A stretch of DNA of 5,498 bases. Source: Opitutus sp. GAS368 (lineage in GTDB: Bacteria; Verrucomicrobiota; Verrucomicrobiia; Opitutales; Opitutaceae). The notes below the pieces were generated by a model. The model saw only the letters and a list, made by a program, of their open reading frames with translations, ran no database searches and was not told where the DNA came from. Shown here one piece after another: positions 1-5,064 of the stretch. Each line of letters opens with the position of its first letter. The stretch's first letter is position 1. The stretch is from assembly GCA_945861235.1 (NCBI GenBank), contig CAMATV010000239.1, positions 1 to 5,498 on the forward strand, in the 5' to 3' direction. A program made the translations under genes and the position numbers.

Positions 1-144
1 GACCCGCACCTTGGCGCCGGGCGCGATCGGCCGGGGCTTACGGGGATTCTTAGCTAGGCTCGCACAGCCGGGAAATCCCAACATGGCCGCAGCCATGGCA
101 GAGAAGGTAATAAAATCACGACGATTTAGGGTGTGGTTGGACAT
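1..144 (-). CDS. Probable Tat-exported Gfo/Idh/MocA-family oxidoreductase, N-terminal fragment
   Basis: The minus strand reads 48 uninterrupted codons from an ATG at 144 and leaves the window at base 1, so only the N-terminus is present. The protein starts MSNHTLNRRDFITF, a twin-arginine motif (R8 R9 D F I) followed by a hydrophobic alanine/methionine stretch. It then has GFPGCAS, where C27 could be the acylated Cys of a lipoprotein, although F-P at -3/-2 is a poor lipobox. A basic, proline-rich linker follows (residues about 32-42), then PGAKVRV at the window edge. Known of the family: Tat-exported NAD(P)-binding Gfo/Idh/MocA dehydrogenases of Verrucomicrobiota and Planctomycetota often have this RRDF leader, a linker and then K-x-x-V-G-x-x-G-x-G at the Rossmann fold. 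The fingerprint itself is outside the window, so the family call is inference. The gene is divergent from the receptor and the two share the 145-488 upstream region. No Shine-Dalgarno motif precedes the ATG. Other Tat-exported enzymes remain possible. Confidence 0.68.
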   Translation of the reverse strand, partial: MSNHTLNRRDFITFSAMAAAMLGFPGCASLAKNPRKPRPIAPGAKVRV

Positions 145-488
145 GGGGATCGAATGATTGAACCTGAAGTTAAAAACTGAAACTAAGATGACGGCACTGA
201 GCTAAAGCCGTTGCGATCTTTTTATCGCGCGAAAAACGCACGCCTTCCTTGGCGAAGACTGAGCCCGATGCGTGCTGCCTATGGTTGCGACCCGCGCGCG
301 ACCATCCCGTGCGGCCTGCGATTTCGCGTGGCATCGTCAATTTTCCATTGTGCCTTCCGACCGTCGGCTCTTCATCGCCATCCGGCCACGCAGAGGATTT
401 CCCTCGGCCTGGTCATCAAGCATTCCCCCACCCCCCCTGCATTAACTCCCTGTCGGCTAGCTCTCGCACACCGCCACCGCTCTCTGCT
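145..488. promoter_or_regulatory. Divergent intergenic region, presumed promoters for both flanking genes
   Basis: This 344-nt gap separates the two divergently oriented genes and must carry the promoter for at least one of them. The left part (about 150-240) is A/T-richer than the surroundings. It includes a weak inverted repeat, GCGAT (213-217) and ATCGC (224-228) around a T-rich 6-nt loop, which could be an operator half-site pair or chance. The right part (about 415-488) is strongly C-rich. I see no convincing -35/-10 pair on either strand and no recognisable riboswitch. The plus-strand reading frame stays open from base 249, but the translation there looks non-coding (rich in Pro, Arg, Ser and His), so I treat it as leader. 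Confidence 0.4.
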
Positions 489-3400
489 ATGAATGATACC
501 CAAAAAAAACCGTCGATCTTCGCTCGCTGGCTCGCGGTGCTCACCGCAACCGTCCTCGCTGCCACGGTGGCCGCCCAAAACCCCGCCACCGGCTCCATTG
601 AGGGCCGCGTCTTCGACGCCGGCCGCGGCGGATATCTGGAGAGAGCCCGCCTCACCCTCGAGGGCACGACCCAAGAGGTATTCAGCGATTCCTCGGGTTA
701 CTACCGTTTCACGGGCGTGCCGGCGGGCCGAACGCAAGTAAAGGTGTTTTTCACCGGTCTCCTCTCCCAGACCGCCACCGTCAACGTCTCCGCCGGCCAA
801 GCTGCCGTCCATGACATCACGATGGCCGCCACCCCAGCGGCGAAACCGCGCACCACCGGCGATGCCGTCCAGCTCGAACAGTTTGTCGTCGGCGCTTCGA
901 AAGAAATGGACGGCGCCGCCATCGCCATCAACGAACAGCGCTTCGCCCGCTCCATCATGAACGTCGTCGCCGCCGACGAATTCGGCACCATCGTCGACGG
1001 CACGCCGGGCGAGGTCATGAAATTTCTCCCGGGCATCACGATGGATTACAGCGCCGGCGAGGCCCGCACGGTCTCGATGAACGGCGTCCCATCGTCCAAC
1101 GTCCCCATCACCGTCGGCGGCTTCGATCTCGCCAGTGCCGCCGGCAACGGCACCGGCCGCGTCACGAACCTCGATCAGTTTTCCGTCAACAGCATCTCGC
1201 GCATCGAAGTCCGCCACGCGCCCACCCCCGAGACCACCGGCTCGGCCCTCGCCGGTTCCGTCAATATGGTCCCACGCTCCGCGTTCGAACGGTCCCGCCC
1301 CAGCCATACCGCCAGCGTCTTTCTCACACTCAAAGACGGCGACCGCAGCTTCCACAAGACTGGCGGACCGCTCAACGAGCCCACCCGCAAAGTCACGCCC
1401 GGCTTCAATTTCTCGTCGATCGTCCCCGTCAATAAACGCTTCGGCTTCACCCTTTCCGGCAACCACGTCGACCAATACAGCTATCAGGACATCGCCAACA
1501 GCACGTGGCGCGGCAACGGCTTCGCGACCAACGTCGCCGCCACCGCTCTCACCGGGCTCCCCGACACCACGCCCGACAAACCCTATCTGACCGACTTCTC
1601 AATCCAGGACAGCACGCGGGGCAATCGCGCCGATTCGGCCGGACTCACCGTCGACTACAAACTGTCCCACAACGACACCGTGTCCCTGTCGTTCCAATAC
1701 ACTTGGATCGGTGTCGTGCACAACAACCGGACCCTCTCGTTCTTTGTCAACCGCGTGCAACCGGGCGCTTGGGGCCCGACCTTTACCGAAGGCACGCGCT
1801 ACGTCGCCGGCTCACCGACGTCCACCGGCACCCTCACTCCCGGCGGTTTCGCCAATCCCGGCGGCTTCGGCGAAATCCGCACCAACGGCGGCGCCCAAAC
1901 TTGGTTTGGCACCACCCTGACCCCCACCCTTGTCTGGCGTCATGACGGCCCCCTCTGGAAGATTGACGCCGGCGCCGGCTGGTCCCGCGCGAGCCTCCAC
2001 ACCCGCAACGTCGACAAAGGCTACTTCGGCGCTTCCCAGGCCCGCCGCACCGGCGTCCGCGTCAGCTTCGCCGACATTTTCTATCTCCGCCCGAATACGA
2101 TCACCGTCACCGACGGCCTCGGCCGCGACGTCGATCCCTACAATCTCGCAAACTATTCGCTCGATACGTCCAACAACATCGTCCGCGACTCCTACGATGT
2201 CCGCCGCAGCGTCAACGCCAACCTCCGCCGCGATCTCCACATTCGCAGCCTCCCCGTTTCGCTCAAAGTCGGCGCCGAACTCAAGAGCTCCGAGCGCGAC
2301 CTCCGCGCTCCCACCGAGACCTTCACCTTCGTCGGCAAAGACCGCATCAACAGCTTTGCCGCCGGCGCCCCGGTCAACGGCGACGACAACGCGGGCAGCG
2401 TCCTCGACGAAGATTTCTCCACCCGCGTCGGCTCCTACGGTTTCCCGAAGATCCAATGGATCAGCAACGACGACTACTACGACATCTACAAACGCAACCC
2501 CGAGTATTTCACCTCGGTCGCCAACACCACCTACCAAGCCGGCATCAACAATTCCAAACGCGCCCAGGAAGTCATCTCGTCCCTGTATTTTCGCGGCGAC
2601 ATCGCGTTTTTCAATAACCGCCTCCAGTTAGTCGGCGGCTTGCGCGGCGAGCAGACCGACATCTGGGGCGAGGGCCCCCTCACCTATCCTGCCGGCAACT
2701 ACCGCCGCGATGCCAAAGGCGACATCGTCTATCGGCGCGAGGCCGCCGGCAACATCGTCGTCAACGCCGCCGGCGTGAAACAGCCCGAACTCATCGTCCC
2801 CACCACCGACGCCCTCGGGGTCTCCACGCTCACCCGCATCGATCGCGGTCAGCACACCCGCAAGCAATACCTCCGCCTCTTCCCCAATCTGAACGTCGGC
2901 TACAACATTCGCGAAAATCTCATCGCCCGCTTCGCCTATTACCAGTCCGTCGGCCGCCCCGATTTCGGCCAATACATGAACGGCCTCACCCTGCCCGACA
3001 CCTCCGTCGCCCGCACGTCCGCGACCGTGATCAGCGTCAACAACCCCACCATCAAGGCCTGGAGCGCCGAGACGTTTAAGGTGCGCGTCGAATACTATTT
3101 CGAAGGCATCGGCACAATTAACCTCGGAGGCTACCGCCGAGAATTCACCAATTTCTTTGCCAGCACGCGCTTCCTCGTCACCCCGGAATTCCTCTCCCTT
3201 TACAGCCTCGATCCCGACGAATACAGCGAATACGAGGTCACCACCAATCACAACCTCACGGAAAAAGTGGAAATGACCGGCTTCGAGTTCGACTACAAAC
3301 GTTCCCTTAATTTTCTGCCCCACTGGGCCCGCGGCATCCAGGTCTTCGCCAACGCCAGCGCCCAACGCGCCCCCGATGGCATCTCCCGGAATTTCAATTT

Positions 3401-3740
3401 CGTCCGCCGCAGCGGCAGTTGGGGCTTCAGCGTCAGCCGCCCGAAATTCACCTACCGCATGAACTGGAACTACCGCGAACCCCAGCGCCGCGGCCTCATC
3501 GCCGTCGCCCGCAGCATCGAGGCCAACACCTACAACTGGGGTTCCAAACGCCTCTACCTCGACGTCACTTTAGACTACAATCTAAACCGCCGTTTCAGCC
3601 TCTTCGCCAGCATGCGGAACATCAACGATCAGACCGAAGACTCAAAAATCTACGGCCCCAACACCCCCGACTACGCCAAATTCCGCCAACGCCAGGATTT
3701 CGGCTCCGCCTGGACCTTCGGCCTCCGCGGCAACCTCTAA
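489..3740 (+). CDS. TonB-dependent outer-membrane receptor with carboxypeptidase-regulatory-like N-terminal domain
   Basis: This 1083-aa protein should import a ligand through the outer membrane using TonB/ExbBD energy. A signal peptide covers residues 1-29: basic KK at 6-7, a hydrophobic core at about 14-26, and probable cleavage after VAA before Q30. Residues about 35-115 form a carboxypeptidase-regulatory-like beta-sandwich (GSIEGRVFDAG start, then DSSGYYRFTGVPAG). A TonB-box-like segment, VQLEQFVVGA, lies at 127-136. The plug is at about 147-265 (NEQRFARSIMNVVAADEFG, EVMKFLPGI, SRIEVRHAPTPE, GSALAGSVNM), and the rest is beta-barrel. LFPNLNVGY (797-805) and SVGRPDF (820-826) match the late-barrel signature of the large proteobacterial/verrucomicrobial TonB receptor family modelled as TIGR01782-like. 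The protein ends in L, not the usual terminal aromatic. I chose ATG 489 because the signal peptide starts there; the open frame back to 249 does not look coding. There is no Shine-Dalgarno motif, and the leader is pyrimidine-rich. The substrate is unknown; the neighbouring ThuA and oxidoreductase genes hint at a carbohydrate. Confidence 0.93.
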   Translation: MNDTQKKPSIFARWLAVLTATVLAATVAAQNPATGSIEGRVFDAGRGGYLERARLTLEGTTQEVFSDSSGYYRFTGVPAGRTQVKVFFTGLLSQTATVNVSAGQAAVHDITMAATPAAKPRTTGDAVQLEQFVVGASKEMDGAAIAINEQRFARSIMNVVAADEFGTIVDGTPGEVMKFLPGITMDYSAGEARTVSMNGVPSSNVPITVGGFDLASAAGNGTGRVTNLDQFSVNSISRIEVRHAPTPETTGSALAGSVNMVPRSAFERSRPSHTASVFLTLKDGDRSFHKTGGPLNEPTRKVTPGFNFSSIVPVNKRFGFTLSGNHVDQYSYQDIANSTWRGNGFATNVAATALTGLPDTTPDKPYLTDFSIQDSTRGNRADSAGLTVDYKLSHNDTVSLSFQYTWIGVVHNNRTLSFFVNRVQPGAWGPTFTEGTRYVAGSPTSTGTLTPGGFANPGGFGEIRTNGGAQTWFGTTLTPTLVWRHDGPLWKIDAGAGWSRASLHTRNVDKGYFGASQARRTGVRVSFADIFYLRPNTITVTDGLGRDVDPYNLANYSLDTSNNIVRDSYDVRRSVNANLRRDLHIRSLPVSLKVGAELKSSERDLRAPTETFTFVGKDRINSFAAGAPVNGDDNAGSVLDEDFSTRVGSYGFPKIQWISNDDYYDIYKRNPEYFTSVANTTYQAGINNSKRAQEVISSLYFRGDIAFFNNRLQLVGGLRGEQTDIWGEGPLTYPAGNYRRDAKGDIVYRREAAGNIVVNAAGVKQPELIVPTTDALGVSTLTRIDRGQHTRKQYLRLFPNLNVGYNIRENLIARFAYYQSVGRPDFGQYMNGLTLPDTSVARTSATVISVNNPTIKAWSAETFKVRVEYYFEGIGTINLGGYRREFTNFFASTRFLVTPEFLSLYSLDPDEYSEYEVTTNHNLTEKVEMTGFEFDYKRSLNFLPHWARGIQVFANASAQRAPDGISRNFNFVRRSGSWGFSVSRPKFTYRMNWNYREPQRRGLIAVARSIEANTYNWGSKRLYLDVTLDYNLNRRFSLFASMRNINDQTEDSKIYGPNTPDYAKFRQRQDFGSAWTFGLRGNL

Positions 3741-3779
3741 TCCCCATTCGATTTCATTATTAGACTCATTTGTCTGGAG

Positions 3780-3855
3780 GTCGGAGCCTGCTGGCAGGCG
3801 ATTCAGGACGTGGTCAGTCGGTGAAATGTAAAATCGCCCGCGAGCAGGCTCCTAC
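3780..3855. repeat. Inverted pair of 24-nt REP-like palindromic units
   Basis: The left unit (3780-3803) and the reverse complement of the right unit (3832-3855) match at 21 of 24 positions and are 28 nt apart. Each unit begins GTnGGAGCCTGCT and ends GGCGATT. Each also holds its own hairpin: GCCTGC TG GCAGGC at 3786-3799 on the left, and the same hairpin with one G-U pair on the right. Two self-palindromic units in opposite orientation are the arrangement of bacterial REP/BIME elements, which are mobilised in trans by RAYT (TnpA-REP) transposases. No transposase is present here. The pair begins 40 nt past the receptor stop codon, so in RNA it could fold into a long stem that protects or terminates the receptor transcript. 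Membership of a dispersed family is inferred from structure and needs genome-wide copies to confirm. Confidence 0.75.
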
Positions 3856-3860
3856 AAAAA

Positions 3861-3881
3861 CCAAGATCCGTCTCATCTTGG
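3861..3881. other. Perfect 7-bp hairpin beside the REP-like pair
   Basis: CCAAGAT (3861-3867) and ATCTTGG (3875-3881) pair perfectly around a 7-nt loop. The plus strand has AAAAA at 3856-3860 just before the stem, so on the minus strand the hairpin is followed by TTTTT, like an intrinsic terminator for leftward transcription. The stem has only three G-C pairs. No minus-strand gene lies immediately to the right, so a terminator role is uncertain. Confidence 0.35.
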
Positions 3882-3944
3882 ACGCGCATGGGAATAATCC
3901 CTCCAGCCCACCCGTGCGCCTTTGCCCCTTGGCCTTGCCTGATT

Positions 3945-3972
3945 CTTGGTCCTTGATCCTTGGTCCTTGATC
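3945..3972. repeat. Heptanucleotide tandem array 1 (CTTGGTC / CTTGATC)
   Basis: Four consecutive 7-nt units alternate exactly: CTTGGTC, CTTGATC, CTTGGTC, CTTGATC, which is two perfect copies of a 14-mer. The flanks look like decayed units: CCTTGGCCTTGCC upstream (3927-3939) and CCTCCCT at 3973-3979. The array ends 24 nt before the ThuA-like start codon, in the position where a ribosome-binding region or late promoter would be expected. Confidence 0.88.
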
Positions 3973-3996
3973 CCTCCCTCCCCCGCTCTCTTTCCC

Positions 3997-4941
3997 ATGG
4001 CCCTCCTCCCCCGCTTCCCTCTCCGCCGACTCCTCGCCTGCGCACTCCTCACCACCGCCAGCCTCCTCGCCGCGCCCATGCACAAGGTCATGCTCCTCAC
4101 CGGTCAGTCCTCAAAATATCACGACTGGCAGAAGAGCACTCCCCTCGTAAAAGCTCACCTCGAGCAAACCGGCCTCTTCACCGTCGACGTCGTCCGCACC
4201 CCCGCGCAGGGCGCCGACATGTCCGGCTTCAAACCCAATTTTTCCAGCTACGCCGCCGTCGTCATGATCTACGAGGGTGACGAATGGCCCGCCGCCACCA
4301 AGGCCGCCTTCGTCGACTACATGAAGAACGGCGGCGGCCTCGTCTCCATCCACGATACCGACAACGCGTTTCCTTACTGGAAAGAGTGGAACGAGATGAT
4401 CGGCGTCGGCGGCTGGGGCATCAAAGCCGACGGCTCGATCGGTGCCCGCGACATTACCTTCGGCCCGATGATCCGTTGGCGCGACGGCAAGGTCGTCCTC
4501 GACGCCACCACCCCCGGCGGTGCCTCGCACCCCAACAAACACGACTTCCTCGTCACCACGCGCACTCCCGATCACCCGATCATGCGCGGCCTCCCCGCCG
4601 CGTGGCTCCACGCCAACGACGAAATTTACAGCCGTCTCCGCGGCCCCGCGAAAAACGTCACCGTCCTCGCCACCGCGCTCCCCGACAAAGTAAAATTCCC
4701 CACGGCCACCGGCGAAAATGAACCCATGCTGATGGCGATCACCTACGGCCAAGGCCGCGTCTTCCACACCACGCTGGGCCACGTTAACTCCAAAGACCTT
4801 CCGCCCATTCTTCCTCTCGTTTGCGCCGGCTTCGCCGTCACGCTGCAACGCGGCACCGAATGGGCCGCCACGGGCAAAGTGACCCAAAAAATCCCCGCCG
4901 ATTTCCCGACCGCGCAGAAAACCTCCCTGCGCACGCCGTAA
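3997..4941 (+). CDS. Secreted ThuA-like domain protein
   Basis: This 314-aa protein carries a ThuA domain (trehalose-utilisation family, class I glutamine-amidotransferase-like fold) over nearly its full mature length. Residues 1-26 form a signal peptide: arginines at 6, 10 and 11, a Leu/Ala-rich core, and cleavage near LLAA. Family motifs follow in order: MLLTGQSSKYHDWQ (32-45); a glycine-rich strand ending SIHDTDNAF, with H119; HPIMRGLPAAWLHANDEIY (193-211); ENEPMLM (240-246); and GRVFHTTLGH, with H257 and H262. The C-terminal tail, RGTEWAATGKV then PADFP, is also typical. The biochemical activity of the family is poorly defined. Members are found in sugar-utilisation loci, often next to Gfo/Idh/MocA oxidoreductases, which fits the divergent gene at the left edge. 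I chose ATG 3997 because the signal peptide begins there; a TTG at 3946 lies inside the heptamer array. No Shine-Dalgarno motif is visible. The 256-nt gap to the receptor, filled with repeats, leaves co-transcription uncertain. Confidence 0.9.
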   Translation: MALLPRFPLRRLLACALLTTASLLAAPMHKVMLLTGQSSKYHDWQKSTPLVKAHLEQTGLFTVDVVRTPAQGADMSGFKPNFSSYAAVVMIYEGDEWPAATKAAFVDYMKNGGGLVSIHDTDNAFPYWKEWNEMIGVGGWGIKADGSIGARDITFGPMIRWRDGKVVLDATTPGGASHPNKHDFLVTTRTPDHPIMRGLPAAWLHANDEIYSRLRGPAKNVTVLATALPDKVKFPTATGENEPMLMAITYGQGRVFHTTLGHVNSKDLPPILPLVCAGFAVTLQRGTEWAATGKVTQKIPADFPTAQKTSLRTP

Positions 4942-4983
4942 AAGACCCGCGGCGCTTCCCCCAAGATTGACGATTGTCTGAAC

Positions 4984-5009
4984 CTCACCCGCGATCGCGC
5001 GACGGTGAG
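4984..5009. other. Inverted repeat between the ThuA-like and WD40 genes
   Basis: CTCACC (4984-4989) pairs perfectly with GGTGAG (5004-5009). The 14-nt interior begins with the self-complementary CGCGATCGCG (4990-4999). It lies 42 nt past the ThuA-like stop codon, so it might end that transcript. Only two T residues follow, so it is not a standard intrinsic terminator. It could instead be another small palindromic repeat or an operator for the WD40 gene. Confidence 0.35.
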
Positions 5010-5025
5010 TTAAGCTCGGGCTTGT

Positions 5026-5060
5026 GCTACCCGCTACTCGCGACTCACTACCCGCTACCT
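5026..5060. repeat. Heptanucleotide tandem array 2 (consensus GCTACYC)
   Basis: Five consecutive 7-nt units are in strict phase: GCTACCC, GCTACTC, GCGACTC, ACTACCC, GCTACCT. The array ends 4 nt before the WD40 start codon, so it occupies the whole region where a ribosome-binding site would be. Its unit sequence is unrelated to array 1, but period, copy number and position relative to a start codon are similar. The WD40 frame reads through it without a stop as far back as TAA at 5011, but it contains no start codon. Confidence 0.82.
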
Positions 5061-5064
5061 CCGC

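Noticed and set aside
158..189. Sigma-70-like promoter TTGAAC (158-163) with TAAGAT (184-189)
   Set aside because: The 20-nt spacer is too long for a normal sigma-70 promoter, and the match is expected by chance in this A/T-richer stretch.
249..488. N-terminal extension of the TonB receptor by 80 residues from a TTG at 249
   Set aside because: The extension is rich in Pro, Arg, Ser and His, has no domain character, and would bury a clear signal peptide that starts at the ATG at 489.
372..1475. Long minus-strand open frame (367 codons) opposite the receptor gene, and similar ones at 1812-2537, 2628-3365 and 4111-5094
   Set aside because: Translations are Gly/Ala/Asp/Val-rich with no domain signature, and each lies antisense to a gene with clear motifs. 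A strong C bias at third codon positions removes stop codons from the opposite strand and creates such frames.
3946..3996. TTG start for the ThuA-like gene at 3946
   Set aside because: It lies inside the heptamer array, and the added residues simply translate the repeat. ATG 3997 begins a proper signal peptide.
4030..4041. Lipobox (LLAC, Cys15) in the ThuA-like signal peptide
   Set aside because: Leu at -2 is atypical, the hydrophobic stretch before the Cys would be too short, and a better signal-peptidase-I site follows near residue 26.
4967..4995. Promoter for the WD40 gene with -35-like TTGACG at 4967-4972
   Set aside because: No acceptable -10 hexamer lies 16-18 nt downstream; that position holds the CGCGATCGCG palindrome.
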